Shown: positions 46,167 to 59,900 of the stretch, in pieces
Numbering within the stretch: the stretch's first letter is position 1
How the letters are laid out: each line of letters starts with the position of its first letter
Assembly: GCA_020744425.1 (NCBI GenBank)
Contig: JAGMUV010000007.1
Coordinates: 434,001 to 498,000, forward strand
Direction: 5' to 3'
Source of the DNA: Dactylonectria macrodidyma
Taxonomy: Eukaryota > Ascomycota > Sordariomycetes > Hypocreales > Nectriaceae
Length of the DNA stretch: 64,000 bases
Program-made: the position numbers and the translations under genes
The notes under the pieces: model-generated
The model's database searches: none
What the model was told of the DNA's origin: nothing
Seen by the model: the letters and a program-made list of their open reading frames with translations, nothing else

Positions 46167-47983
46167 TTACTTTCGGAGGCCGACCTTGCCGGCCAGGCTC
46201 TTCCAGAATCGCGCTCCCTTGCGCTCTTCGCTGTGCGTCCGTAGCATCACCTCGTCTCGTTGCATCGGTCCCACAATGTCCTCGTCGCCCCGGGCGGGGA
46301 ACTTGCCTTCTCCGTCTAGCAAGCGAGGAACAGCGCTGGGAAGTCCGTCCTCCAGTCGTCGCCACTGCATGCCCGCAAAAACGTCGTCAATGGGGGCTCG
46401 GCCCAGAAGCGCAGCGCCGCCACTGTTAGCACGCGCGCGCCCACGGCTTCGGCTTCGAGAGGCGCTCATCGATGGGGCCGCGGAGTTGGTAACCGCCACG
46501 ATCTGCTCCATGAGGCTGTCATGCGTCGCTCGCCATTTCCTTTCCGTCTCCGCCCACTTCGCCTCCGTCAGAGCGTAAATCTTGCTGGTCTCGCCATAGT
46601 TCTCGCCGGTTCGCACCAGGTGCTTGGTGTAGTTGCATCTCGCCAAGTCCCAGTCGTTGCGGAGCTGTCGAAGAGCCTCCACGTTGATTGCCTCCGGCTG
46701 GTAGGGCAAAGGAGTGATGGTGAAATTGGCGTGTCCAAGACGGTCCGACCATTCATCGTGCTCCTGCAGATTTGCGGGTAGTGGTAGAGGCAGCTCGGGG
46801 CTGACTGGGCCGAATCGGAAGGATGAGACAGACGGCTTAGTGCTGAGCGAGGGTCTCGGGAACTGTGTAATAAGTGCGGGCGGTGGCGATTGGATATCAG
46901 TGGTCACAGGAGAAGGCGCCACAGTAGGGGACTGCAGGGGTGACTCTGGGGGAGGCTTGCTCAGCGCGCTGGTCATGAGGGGTGGCAGCAGAGGAGTGGT
47001 GGCCAGTTCACGCTCGCGCTCCAGGCTTGATCGCTCCCTTTGCGCCATGGCGTGGTCGATATCGATGGGCGAGGGCAGATTAATGCTCTCGGTACTCTCG
47101 AAAAACGACAGGGCGGGTGTAGGTAGCACGGACGGCTCGTTGGCTCGCTCAGGACTGGGGCGGCTGGGGGCAGACATGGACGAGGAGCGGCTCGACGGCG
47201 CACCAGAGAGCACAACGCTCTCGAGACTGAGCTCAGTGCCTGGCGAAAGGATCGGGTTGCCCCTTCGGCTGCTGGGCTTCCAGCGGCTCATACTGGGGAG
47301 GCGGGAGCCAATGCGCGAGGTGAGGCCAGTGAAGGGAGATTCGGAGCCAGACTTCTTCTTGCGAGAGTAGCTGGTGTCGACAGAAACCTCGCCGTCGCTC
47401 ATGAATCCCATGTCGTAGTCGAGATCGTAGTCGCTGACGAGGTTGCCGTGATACATGATGTCTTCGGAGCTATTTCGGTGCTCACAAGGATGGTCACCTA
47501 TAAGAAAAGAAATCACCTGTGTTAGTGAACCATCCCTCAGAGCTGAAGCGCGAGGCAGGGCGAGATGTGAGAGAGAACTGGAGGAAAAAGAAACATACAG
47601 AGACAGCTATAGAGACCAAAGTGATCGTGCATGTCGGTGGTTTCGTCGTCGTCGTCTTCGAGTTCGAATGGCTCTTCCTGCACGTCGGGCAGCAGTCGCT
47701 TTGCTGACTTGGAGTGGGCGGTGGAAGTGGGCGAAACAGGGCTATCCTGCAACTGAGGTGGGAGCTCGAGTGATGAAGTTGAGCTAGAGACTCGGAAGTG
47801 ACCCTTGGGAGAAAAAGTCGGGGTGAGAGGCGACGTGATGTCGGACGAGGAAGAGTTCGTGGTGTAGTAGACGTAGGAGAGGTCGCATTCGGGGACGGAT
47901 TGCTGGACTTCCCACTTGCGACGGTGGTCGACGAGTTGCGGGAGGAGGAGCGGCTTGAGCTTCGGCGACATGATGCCAGCCAT
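46167..47983 (-). CDS. Pro/Ser-rich hypothetical protein with C-terminal coiled-coil segment
   Basis: 571-residue protein, not assigned. Two exons on the minus strand, 47983-47599 and 47497-46167 (101-bp intron). The acceptor tatag at 47498 is chosen because the earlier cacag at about 47517 runs into a stop. The N-terminus (MAGIMSPKLKPLLLPQLVDHRRKWEV, abbreviated here to its first and last words) is followed by SDITSPLTPTFSPKG, and a patch ELEDDDDETTD. The middle is Pro/Ser-rich with many SP sites. Residues about 390-450 look ordered and helical: EALRQLRNDWDLARCNYTKH, ENYGETSKIYALTEAKWAE, RKWRATHDSLMEQI. The tail is ARFWKSLAGKVGLRK. This layout resembles a conserved but uncharacterised Pezizomycotina family, from general familiarity only. 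Upstream lies a 15-kb region without genes. Confidence 0.78.
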
Positions 47984-50900
47984 CGGTCGAGACCGTGGAT
48001 ATATTGGCGGGAGAGAGTAAGCCGTAACTTTCTGAGTAGTCGATTGTAACTGTTTTTCTGGAGAGGATGTATGACGAAGGGAGGAGGGAGGGTGGAAGAA
48101 GAGGACGCCGGCTGGTCTAAGAGGAACTGGTGGTTGTGATGGCAGAGCGAGTTGGGTGTGGACGACTTGGTGTGGGTGTGGCACAGCAAAGTACTAAGTG
48201 GTGGCGGTTCCGACCCGTCAGAAAATGTGGGATTGGGGAAGGGAAGGGGAAGGCCAGGGAAGGAAGAAGGCAAGGCAAGGCCAGGACCAGGTCGGGGAAG
48301 GCAACAAGCACGGGCGCGTTGTCGTCGGCGTGAGGTCGGCCTGGCTGGCGGGTGGATACAGTGGGTGCTGTAGGCGTTGTGGGCGTTGTGGGTGCGTAGT
48401 GGGCGCTGTGGGAATGGGCGTTGGCGTTGGCACTGGCGCACTGGCGTTGGGCTCAGGCTGCGGTGGCTGTTTTTGGCCTGGGCGGGAAGAGGTGGGGTAA
48501 GAGAAGGCGCGAGGGTGGGTGTGGGCGAGGAACCTGGCAGGGCCTTGGGCTTCCCAGTTTTTTTTTTTTCTTTCGATGCCCTTCCCTGTTAGCGGGTGGG
48601 TGGGCGGCCGGACGGTGCTTTGGTCCGGGTTCCGGCGCTGGGAACTGGGTGCTGGGGGTGCTAGGACTGGGTTTCTGGCTGCTGGGACTGGTGCCGGCCA
48701 CTGGTGCTAAGAAGAGGCAAGGGACGGGTGCTGATGCTGGTGGCCGTCGTTCTGCCCTCACGGACTAGCACCACTGGTTGTCGTTGTTTGGGTAAGCGGG
48801 TGGTAAAAAAACAAAACACAGTCCGTTGCGGTTGCGGTTGCTTTTTCTTGGCACGTGTGGGTGCTGGAGCTGGCTGGTGTCCAGTCAGGCCCGTTGTTTG
48901 TTGTGACTGGTAACAAATTCTGGAGTCGCGGTCTGCGTGACAAGAGGCCCGAATGACTCTTGTTCAATCTCAATTCTGAATAGGCAAAGGAGTTGATCCG
49001 GGAAAGGCCGCTGGCAAGAAACTAGCCGGACATGATGGTTATAATCGAATGCGGAGACAGAACCAGGACGTGGGAAAAATGGGCATGGGCGGGCATGAGC
49101 ATGAGCAGGAGCATGGGGTATGGGATGATGCGATGGGCTGGGCAGCAGAAGAAATGCAGGACGCAGAGACGCGCAGGCAGCGCGGGGGTTGCAGACGAGA
49201 CGAGACGAGACGAGACGAGACGACTTGAAGTGGTTGAGCGACTGATTGAGAGCCAGTTGCCTCGAGTCGTCCACGTGTTGAGCTGTCGGTTGGGCGTAAG
49301 TACATGGACCGGTTGCTGCTTGGATGCTGCTTGGATGCTACCGCGGCTGGGTTGATGTTGACCGGTGCGGGCGGTACGTACTGTGCATGTATGGAGTATG
49401 TTTTATGTAGTATGATATGTGCGTGCCAGGTAGTATGTATGCACTGTACCTTGAGGTGCACGTCTGCTTGGTGTTTTGGTGCTGAGAGTAATTGACTGAT
49501 TCTTGGCCGTCCGATGTGCAGCGCTGCGCTGTAGTGTGCAGCGCCTGTGTGCGGTGTGCTGTACTGCTACTGTATGTGTGCTGTCGTGTTGCGGTGCGGC
49601 GTTGCGGTGCGGCGCGACACGGTGCAGTTGCAGGCGGGGTCTCCCCGATCAAACCAGCCCTTCTGTGTGGTGGGATGCCCTGTGGGTGCGTGCTACTGCT
49701 GTGGTCTGCCGTGCTTCTTCTCTGGCTCTGGGAGCTGCCTATAGGACCGCCCGGCTATAGGGACTTCAACTGACAAGGCCAGGGTTCGCCTGAACAAGGT
49801 GAAAAAGAGAGGGTGGGTGGTGAGTGGTCGGGGAAGGGGGGCGGATGGCACGGCGGCCTAGGAAGCTTGCCTCGCCTGAGACTTTTGTGTACTCCGTCTC
49901 GTCGCCGTTTCTGCTTCCCTCTATCTGAGTTGTCGGTTTGTCTTTGCAGGGTCGTCGACGTGACGCGGTGAAGGGGGCCCAAAAGGTGGAACACGGCAAA
50001 AATGGCGAGAGGCAGACAGGCAGAGAGCTTCGTCGGCTCTCCGGGTTCTTACAAAGTACAAGCGAGTCCTGAGCCTGAATACCGACTCCGAAGGCGGGGT
50101 TGGTTGAACTGCGAAAAAGGTTCCCCCCCAGCAACCGCTGTCTCTTGTGGTTGGGCGGGTTTTCTCTCGACCCTGCAGAACTGCACGCAAAAGCCCCCAA
50201 TGGAGCCCAGGCTGCCAGGCGACAGCTCCCAGCGCCCACGACAATTACTGTGGGGTTCCCAAGTACGTATTAACTTTTGTCCCCCGTCAGGCTGCCAATG
50301 AATGTTTGGTCGGTGGACATTGACTACGGTGGGGAAACTGGGATCCTGGCAACCTGGTTGTTCTCTCCCTGGGAGAGGTCTACGTTGCTGCTTGCACCAG
50401 GATCTGGCCTGGAAGCACAGACGGAACCCCGCCCACCCTCTGCGGCTTGCCTGTCAACACTGCTCCCACCACACACAACAGCTATCGAATCCTCAGAGAG
50501 AAGGTCTGTGGATTGAGTTCTCAGAAGATGCGGGCAGGGTTGCAGCAGCCGGGTTTGATCTCGCCGCTGATTGGCCCTGCACTTCCTGCTCTTGATGGCT
50601 GGGCTGATTGACAGACGACTTCCCACCGACTAAACTAAACTGACATAGCACCCGCGAGGGGGAAGCAGGTTGCGTGTCAGCTCGACACAAATGCTGGCAA
50701 ATCGAGAGACAAGCAAATGCCCAGAATGGCGCGAGGCCATCGCGGCATGCATCGATATCATGTTCTAGGCTGCTTGTCCCCCCCGTTAAACCCCTCACCG
50801 TCCATGTTACGGTGCTGGCTGTCGAGGGACTGCCGTGGCCGTCTGCAGGTGCTCTATTTCGTCCTGCTTACACATGGTTGAATAAAGAAAACTCGGGGGA

Positions 50901-53900
50901 GCAGGCTGGCACATGCGATTGGGGGGAAATGCCCACCCGGCCCTTCCTCCAGGACGGAAGGAGGGAAGGGTTCGAACGGGACGGAGCAGTAACAGCGGGA
51001 GGTGGCGGGACGGACGGTGTGCCACCCATCTTTCCAGCGCTATGGTAACAAAGGAGTGCGAGACTGACTCTTAATGTTGGGTATTATTGACACACTATTC
51101 GTCCGTTCGGCCTATTGAATGTGGCAGCCATTGTTTGTTGACCTCATCGAGAGCGCCATTGTATTCAGCCTGTTGAAGTCGAAACTGTGTTGAAGCAGAC
51201 TGCGTCATGTTGCTGGGGGACGTGCTTCTTTGCTTGTGATCGACTCTTGTTTCCCTTTGTCACCGTTTCGTCGGGATAGCAGTCAATGCCCCCGCCTCAA
51301 TCCTCACACCTCCTTTGCTTCTTTCACCTCCTATCGTCTCCTTGCCTCCCCGACACTTCTCCGACCTCGCCCTGATGCCAAACTCTCGCCTCGCCTCTCC
51401 TTACGCTCCTCCCTATACCGTCTCCTCGACCCAAGGATCCATCTTCCCACTTGTCGTCCCACCCGGATCCAGCCCAGCTCATTCTCACATGCCCTGAACC
51501 GAGAGCAATCGCAGGGGGGATAGCACACCGTCCCCAGTGTCTGGCACTGCCCCGGCCCTCAATCATCAAAACCCTGGGCGCTGGCAGGTCCCCAAAGTTT
51601 CAACTCCCTGGCGTCCCGCTCCGCTAAGAGGCCCGGAAGCGCATCCTGGTCCCGGAAACAACGTTCGCTCGCCGCCGCTTCCCACCACGCTGGTCCAGTG
51701 GTTCCCCAATACGAGAGCCTTGCTCGGAGGGCTCGGTGTCTGGGCCCGTCTCGACGTTTGTTCGGTTCAATTCTGTCAGTGGGCTCCCTCGGATTTGACT
51801 CACGACTCTCCTTGAGCTACCAAACTCAACCGACAGAAGAGGCAATCTCACCGGACAGCTGGTGACGTGCACAGGTACCGACGTACCTTTTCATTTCAAG
51901 GCACAAGCCTTGTTTTCAAGGCATTGTGTGCATTGTGATAGCTGCGCTTTGGTATGCGCCTTGTCTGCCCAATTGCCTAATCCTGCGTCATCACGTCGTC
52001 GACAGCACAGCTGGGTGTTCGAGACAATGTTGATCCCTTCCGCAATTGACAATCAGCTTGTCTGGAGCCCAACCTACCACTGACCAGCGAACGCCCATGC
52101 CAGCGGAGGTGTTCGTGACAGTCGTGGTGTCTCGGCTGCGACCCGTTCAGGTTTTTCCGGCCGCTTCTCCGACGTCCACGTCCACTACGCCCCCCAAGTG
52201 CCACGCCAGCATCGCCATCACGGGATGCCTGGACTCTGTGGCTAGGGCCGCCCCGATTCATGCGTGGCTCTGGTTTTCTTTTTGCTGGTCGACCATCTCC
52301 TCCGAAATCGTCATTGCCTTCTCCACTGGCACGACTCGCCAGGGCTAACATGACCAGATCCATGCCGTCTCGTCACCGACTCGAGCTCCGCGTCTGAGCT
52401 TTCATACTGATGGAGGCTTCTCCTTTTGAACCCACTGCCTGTCTCCCTAAATATCCAGATAATTAACCCCCAGGATAACCTGTCGCCAGGGGACAGCTCC
52501 GGGTATCTCTTTCAAGTGCCCGCGGCTCCAAGGACCCCAACTTTTGGGTCTTGGCTCCCAGGCTACGCCCATATCCATGTCCACTGAGAACATCTCTCAA
52601 GGCGGCGAAGGACTCGTGGCCGACGGGGCGAGACTGCCCGTCGAAGCATAGCGGCCGCGTCTAGGGCATTCCCAAGCGATGGGAAACGACGCCGCGCTGG
52701 CGGGGCCATGGAAGGGTATGGAAGGCATCCTAGAGGACGGACGGCGCCCGGTGGCTGGCGACCAGAAGACGCCAGCCGGGGGTCAAAGGTCGCCAAATCG
52801 CGCCGGCGCCGTGGTTGCGAGCGCCCGCCCAGCGCTCCGGGAGAGACCCCTAAACCGCTTGACCAGGTTTGGGCGTGCCCGTTGCCCAATTCCCTTGCTG
52901 GGCTTCAGGAGTTCGTGACAGAAAGTCGATCTGCCGTGATGTGCGCAGCTGTCAATTGCGATTTTCATGTCACTCACGGTTTGACGTTCGCCGTGACTTG
53001 TGCCGAATGATGCATCTCGTCACAGACCGGAGAGGTTAGACGCGCCGGGATCTCTTCAACACCGCCAAAACACCAACATCCAGCGCCACATGGCAGACCG
53101 ACCTTTGATCCTTTCATCCTGCTGCTACTGCAATCCACCCGCAATTCGCCAGGTTCCGAAACGGGCGAGAGCAGAGCAGAACCAGGGCTCTTCATGCACA
53201 GTTGACCCTCTTGCTCGTCAGGTCGGCTGTCTCAATTAACCGCCTATGTTTGACAAGTGAAAATATGGTGTCGGCCCGAGCACTCCGCAATTCCTCCACC
53301 ACTGCCAAGTAAACTTCTAGAGAAGCTTCTATACACGGTGGCTAATGCTTGTTGAGATACCTTATTTGGCAATCATGCTTTAAGTTTGTTTCTAACTTCA
53401 ATTCTATCTCAGGAAGAGCTCCCTTTCTTATTCTGACATGCTACACCGATGGAAGCTTCAGACTCCAGTCGAACCAGACCCTCGACGTGACCGCCTATGA
53501 TGCCTTTGTACACCCGATTAGGCTTAAACATGCAGACAGGGCGGCCTTATCCACACTGACTAAGAATTGTCCTCCTCAAGCCATCCCCCAGCGGCCACGA
53601 TGCCCCGGCGCCGGAGCCTAAAGCCCTGCGGCATTAGCTCCAGATTGAGTGGTACCTCGACTCTCACCGGTCCTCGCGTAGCAGAGCAGGTTCCTCTCGA
53701 CTTTTGACGGTCTGGCGGAAGCTCGCCCAGGTGTTCCCCGCCTCACACGTGTGCGTGTGTCTTTCTCATGTTGCCCGCCTGTCTGAACCCTTTGGCTAGT
53801 TGGGCAGTGGTGCCGCGCCCACAGACCACAAACCGACTGACAATTGGCACTGCTGTTCACATGGGCTTTTTTGGCGCATGGGCATTGTTCTGGTCCTTGC

Positions 53901-56900
53901 CCTTGTTCGATACTGATTCAACCTTCCTCTCTCGACACGTGCGTCTGACAACGCCTGATACGGATGGGCAAATCGACTCAGCGCAGATGTCCTCTCACCT
54001 TTCACATGCGGGATGGCGTTTTTTTTTTTTTTCGTCCAGACTGCTTCGCTCTCGGTTTGACCCGTATCGGGCCTAGGCAGCGCGAGATTGGCTTCTGGAG
54101 TCCACCGTCTTGACAATCGACTTGCGATAACGTGTCGAGGCAATTGAGTTCACACTACGGGCTCAAACTCGGTTCGTGGGGGTTTGCTTTGCCCGGGCGA
54201 GTCGTTTCCCAAAATCGTAAGTGGCAGAACCAAGAATGGATTCAACCAGAGAGATTTGGTCTTCTACGTGGAGAACATTCTGCGTTCTTGCGCGGAGACG
54301 TCCCCGTCGTTGCGCCCTGCGATGCCCAAGCAACCCCGATTGCTCGTGTGCTCACTGTCCGGTTTCGGGGCCGTAGCAATCAATGACTCTTCATCTAGCT
54401 TCTCGCCAGAACAATTGAGTGAAAAACACATGCAGAGGACTCGCAGCCAAAGCCTCGGCATAGGGCGAGCTTTTTTTAACACTCGACTTTGTTGAGATCA
54501 CCAATCAAGCCACGGTTCCTCGTCATCGTCACAAAGCCCTCTTTCCACACCGTGATGTGATGCTACGCCGGCAGGTGGCCTCTTTGGGCGACCGGGTTAC
54601 ATTTTTGCGGCTGGATTTCACCCACGCTTGACGTCGCCCATTCATCAATCCCACCCTGTGAACCCCCACTGGCCTCACTGGGCCTCACTGGCTTCAACTA
54701 GGCTTGACTTGTCAAAGCTGCTCGGTTTTCTTCTTTGGGCCATGACTGCTGCACAAGTCTCCTTCTCTGATATTTCTCCTTCCTTCTTTCCCATCATCCA
54801 TGTGTAATCAGCCCCATCCCATCCACTGCCTCGCAATCCATTGGCTCTTTCGTCTAGCCTTGAACCTTTGCCGATCCTTGCCACGTTCAACCACCTTCAC
54901 AATCCAAATTGCCAAAAGACGCCGCCTCATTCTCGACCCGCCTCGGTTAATGGCTGTTTCATTTTCATGCCTGGCTAACAAGGCATCAATATCTGGACAC
55001 CCTTGTCGCCTGCGGGTGCTTTCTCCCACCACCATCACAACTAGTCCAACAAACAAGGAATAGAACACAACTGTGTGAGAGACTCCCCGGAACCGCTTTT
55101 CGTCATGGCTCGCGCATTTACCTGAATTCGCAAAGTCCCGCCATCTTCATTTCCGTTAGGTCCGTAATTGGGCTTATCTTTCACCAATTCGACGGGCTCG
55201 GTCCGCACCCCTCGGCTGGCTCTTGTCGCTCGGACTCGAGGCGTGCATAGACAAGACCCAGAACTACGGAAGCCAAGCTGTGCGTAAGAAGTTGGCGTTG
55301 GGGCTGACGAGCAGTTGAGCACGCACCGTACAGTGTCCCATCTTACGATTGCGCAAGCTTGTCGCCGTTTCTACCTGAAGGAAGCTCACCGGCTCAATCG
55401 GCAATGCCGGTTCTATTGCCTGTGAGTCTTGTTAGTTGTAATCCCAGCGGGTTATCGAAGCTTCTTGTGAGACTAGGCCTGCAGAGTCTCGTTGCCAACA
55501 GAACTCTTCAAATCGCGTATTGTAACGGCGCCAACTCAACGCAGACCCCAGACAATGCTCGGCTAACAAGAGCGTCCCATTGACTTTCTACAATCGATAA
55601 TTCCCTTTGTCCGTCCCTGCAACAAGAGCCACAGTTAGCCAAGTGCAAGACGCCGCTAACAAACGTTCCGTGCACCAGCATTGCGTCTCATGCATCTCAT
55701 GCGGCCGGAATCACGTACATGTCAGCATTGTTGGGGCTTCCCCAAGATCAATGACGCGGCAGTTAAAAGACAAGCGGTAGTTGACTAGATCAAGATCTGG
55801 AAACGACAACTCACAAGGGAGGGTTACAGACTTGCAAGCGAGCTTGCTCAACAACTCGGCGATTACGATTCGACGTCTGAGTGGCTCATGGGTTAGTTGC
55901 CAACAATGCAACATTCTCTCCAATTGAACGAGAGTCTAGTCTGCATCTAACCACAGTCGTTGAGAGAACAACCGGGACACCCTCCGAAAACCGTTAGACT
56001 TAACCTGGTCATATTTTCAGTCACGATTGTGCTGCAGATCGGCAATCTGTTTGGGTTACATTGAATCGAACCGACCACGAACTAGATGGACCTTCATGCC
56101 ACGCACATCAGACATTTTTGCTTCCTGACGATACGGGAGCTCCCTTTGTTGCATTCTCAAATTGAGACAGCCTCGCCAATTTACGAAACGAGTCTACGGC
56201 CATGTTGCAAGCTGCATCTGTCTTCAGTTGTATGCATGCTCTTAGAAACTCGAAGCGACCTTGACGGCAGCCAATGAATGCGGCATTGGTTTCCATCTTT
56301 GTCGCGTCATATGAACGTCACGCTACGGAGGTTGGGGAACGGATTGGGATGCGCTCCCCATTGCCAAGTTGGAGCTCTCACGTCACGATCAAGGTCAACG
56401 GATGTAACAAGAGCGTCATCCGCCAGCTATTCCCAGCTTCCTCGGCCCGGTACAGGATCCGTGAAGAGCTTTCAATCTTATTCCCCCTGATTGGACACAA
56501 GGGCTGGGGGGCTGGGGATGCCACGAGCAACTTTGGACGACGTGCAGCTGGAGGGCTGTGCTAACGACGGCATCGACCCGGCGCTTTTTCCCATAGCAAT
56601 CTCCACCTCGTGCTGACAGATGGGTTTCGATGGAGTCGATACTACCTTGGCCTTTCAGAGTGGCGATGTGGTTGCGGTTGTGGTTCTCAACGGCGTCCTC
56701 AGCAGCGTTTGCCCTGTCTGCTCTGCAAACTCTGACCAGGGATCCAGGTGTTGGGGTTACATGGACGAAGCCTCGCACCGAGGCGGCTCCGAGTCTCTCC
56801 GTCCAGCTGAGAGGAGGATGCGATACGGGATGATGCTGGGAGGTTTGTTTGATCGACGACTGGCCAGATGGTCCATCGTGGAGAACCTGTGAAGGAAATC

Positions 56901-59900
56901 GACCGATCTCAGCCGCGGCGGGCTCACGGATCTCCGTGGACGTGCTCGTGTATCAGCCTTCTTTTTCATCCATCATTGAACCCCGCGAATGTGTGCACCG
57001 ACGGGTGCAGGAACGTGTCAAGCGTGTCTCATCCCAAGTACCGCCCAGAGCATCAGACAAAGCATTGTCCTGTCGTGTTGGTTCACGTCAAGGTGGCGAG
57101 GTTCGCACGGGTACCACCCATCCATCCAGCCCTCCCACCACTTTCTCAATGGAGGCGCTCAGGTTTATTTTTACTACGCGACCTCGGACAAACCATCCAC
57201 TGCAACTTGGTTCCTAGCGAGGCATTTTCTGGTCTCGCAATGACACCTCCCAGTTGCTCGAGTTGGAGGGCTAGCGCACAACGCCATTCGCCCCGTCGTG
57301 CCCTAACAGAGGGCCACTCGCGCAGACGCAGGAAAGCTTGGTGTGCTGTGTTCCTGACGATCAGGGCCGGGGTGGTTCGAAATAGAGCGCGACAAGTGGT
57401 ACCACACACACATGGCCGATGGCGCCAACAGGCATCTCGCTGTCTCTGAGTTGGCTGCAGCAAGACGCGCAGCCCGGCCTTGGCAGGGAAGATGGGAGCT
57501 CTCCGAGCTTCCCTCGAGCTCTCCCAAGATGGCGTTTTGCTTTTTCCTGTTTTCGTGGTGTCTCCATGTGAGCGAAAGGGTTTTTTCATTCTGCCACGAG
57601 GTACCAGGAACATGCTAAGAACGCCACCAGGCGGGATCTCATCGCGAAAGAATGTGACTGATGAGAAGACGCAGACGCAGTCCACTCGCGATTTTGGCTT
57701 CCGCTAATCAGGTCGGCAGCATTCAGCCGTCGCCCTGCTACTGGCTCGATTTAGATCGGGTTCTGCTCAGGCACCGTTTGGTCTTCAGGCACCCGAGGCG
57801 GTTGAGTGGTTGCATTACCCACACAGGCTAACACGGAGACGGCGCCAGGCACAAAACGTGCGGAACCGGTCACTGGCCGTTTTTAGCTGGTTGCTTTGAT
57901 GGTGATGAAGTTTTTTTTTTCCTCATTCCCCTTGACTCCACCGTGCCCTAGGTGATGATGACGTTTCGCTTTGGCAATATTCCCTGTTTCCGTCATCGAG
58001 GCGCACTGGCTAATCGCAACATGGCTTGGGATGGCTTGCGGTGGCTGGCGTCCAGCGTGGAATTCACATGGCAAAATGGTAAGCAAGCCTTCATGGCTGT
58101 GTTCAATTAATTTGTTTTTTGAGGCCCCTTGCCATTGAGGATCCTTGCACCCGTCGGCGACCCTCTCCCGAAGGCTGCGTTTTGATGTTTGTATGAAACA
58201 ACCCAACTCTGCGCCTCTCAGCCTTGCTCAATTTCATCCATCATTCTACAGGGGGGAAGGGCCGCATAAGGTTTCTAAGGCATTTCCTAACTCCGTACCT
58301 GCGTGACCCAGATTCTTTTCTCCCCCGGACCTTTGCAGAGATGCGGGTAGGCCGGAAGGTCCGGGGGCGGGAGGGGAGAAGCGTTGAGTCCATGTCCATG
58401 TCCTGCAGCAAAGTCACGCCAGGCTTGACTCTGGATGACAAAGCCGTGCGCCAGAGGCTTGTCCTTGTAACAGGATAAGCAGCCGTGGGGAATGGGGGGG
58501 AAAAGATGAGGAGAGTCAGCAAACCGTGTAAGCACGCGCTCTGCAGGTTCATCCTGTTCACCGCTGTGGAATTGAGCTCTTTTTTTTTCTTCTGTGCTTG
58601 GCCGTCGATTCTACTCGACAATGGCCATTGCTGGTCCAGTCTCTCCATGGGGTTCCGGCAGCTCCTTGCAGAAAACCAATCCACGCGGCGGGACAGGTCT
58701 GGGGGCTCGGGGTCTGGCGCCGTGTGGCGGCATCTCATTCGCCGGAGGCCCAACATTGCTGTAGATGTACTGTAGATACTGCACAGTAAGGTACCTGCCT
58801 GCCAGAATGTCACTGGAGATGCTCTGGTCGACATGGCAGGGTGGGGAAGAGACCGCATGCGATGCTGCTGCATCTCCCGGCGGCAAAGCTGTCGACATTG
58901 AGGCCATCTCGGCGTCCGGGGCTGGACGTCGGCGTGGGACATGTGACGGACCCCCGGAAACAGCGCATGCCGGAGAAGATTGAGTCCCCCCGGTTGTCCA
59001 CTGGGGCCGGTCAAGGGCTGATGGTCAAGAAAGGGCGAATTATGTGATTGCTAGGCGAATGCGTGATGCCGGCGTCATCTCATTAACTCGCTCTGTTGGA
59101 AGCGCCCGCGGTTGCATGGGGGTGCGTGGTCTATCATACATTCCCGCGCTCTCGACGTGGAAGCGTGTGGTTTGAAGCCCGAGCTACATGTCCCCGTCCA
59201 AGGTGTCATGAGAGCCGACGTACATGCTGCACAGCGCCTGCGTATGCTGGATCGCAACCCTGGAGTCGCAAAACGTGGGAGCGGCAACGTCGGCACATGT
59301 ATGTTTTCTGGGATCAGAAAGAGTCGTTCCACAGAAGCGGCTGCATCAGGACATGCGGGGAAAACTCCCCAAACCTGGGCCGATGTTGAGAGAGTTGACG
59401 TGGCTGTGTCTGTGTGTATATGCCTCTTCGTTGTTTTGGTCTTCGGGAGTTTGTGGATGAAGGACGGGCGGTGAAGGCCTATCAGGAGAGAGAGCGGCAG
59501 AGGTCGGGCTGGAAGGGAAGACTTCTGTCGGGTGAAGGGGCGATGATTGCTGGTGTTTTGTCCGATGGCCGTATGGATTGGTAGTTCTGCGAGATAATTG
59601 ACGTTGGGGAAGGGCAAGAGTTGGCTGATGCTGATAGATGAGCATGAGAGTGAGTCAGTTGATGAAGTCGAGATAGTGTTCGGCTACTATACAGGTCAGC
59701 GTCGTTGCTTTCATCCACTTAATTAGATGTCTATCCCATTGTCGGATGTCTATCCCATCGTCAGCAATTCGACTCGTGTATAGTTGCGTAACCTGGACCA
59801 TCGCCATATGTGACACCTGTGACTGTGTTCAATGTCATGAGGTTTGGAGTGATCAGCGAGGCCCGCAACATAGACTCGATGCTGATCATACCAATCCTGG

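Noticed and set aside
47494..48441. 315-codon minus-strand frame overlapping the first exon of the Pro/Ser-rich protein
   Set aside because: Pro/Ser/His-rich translation of a pyrimidine-rich leader in another frame; the chosen frame splices cleanly to the second exon.
58241..59014. 257-codon minus-strand open frame
   Set aside because: Biased Arg/Pro/Ser composition, no recognisable domain, overlapped by frames on both strands; typical of chance ORFs in GC-moderate DNA.
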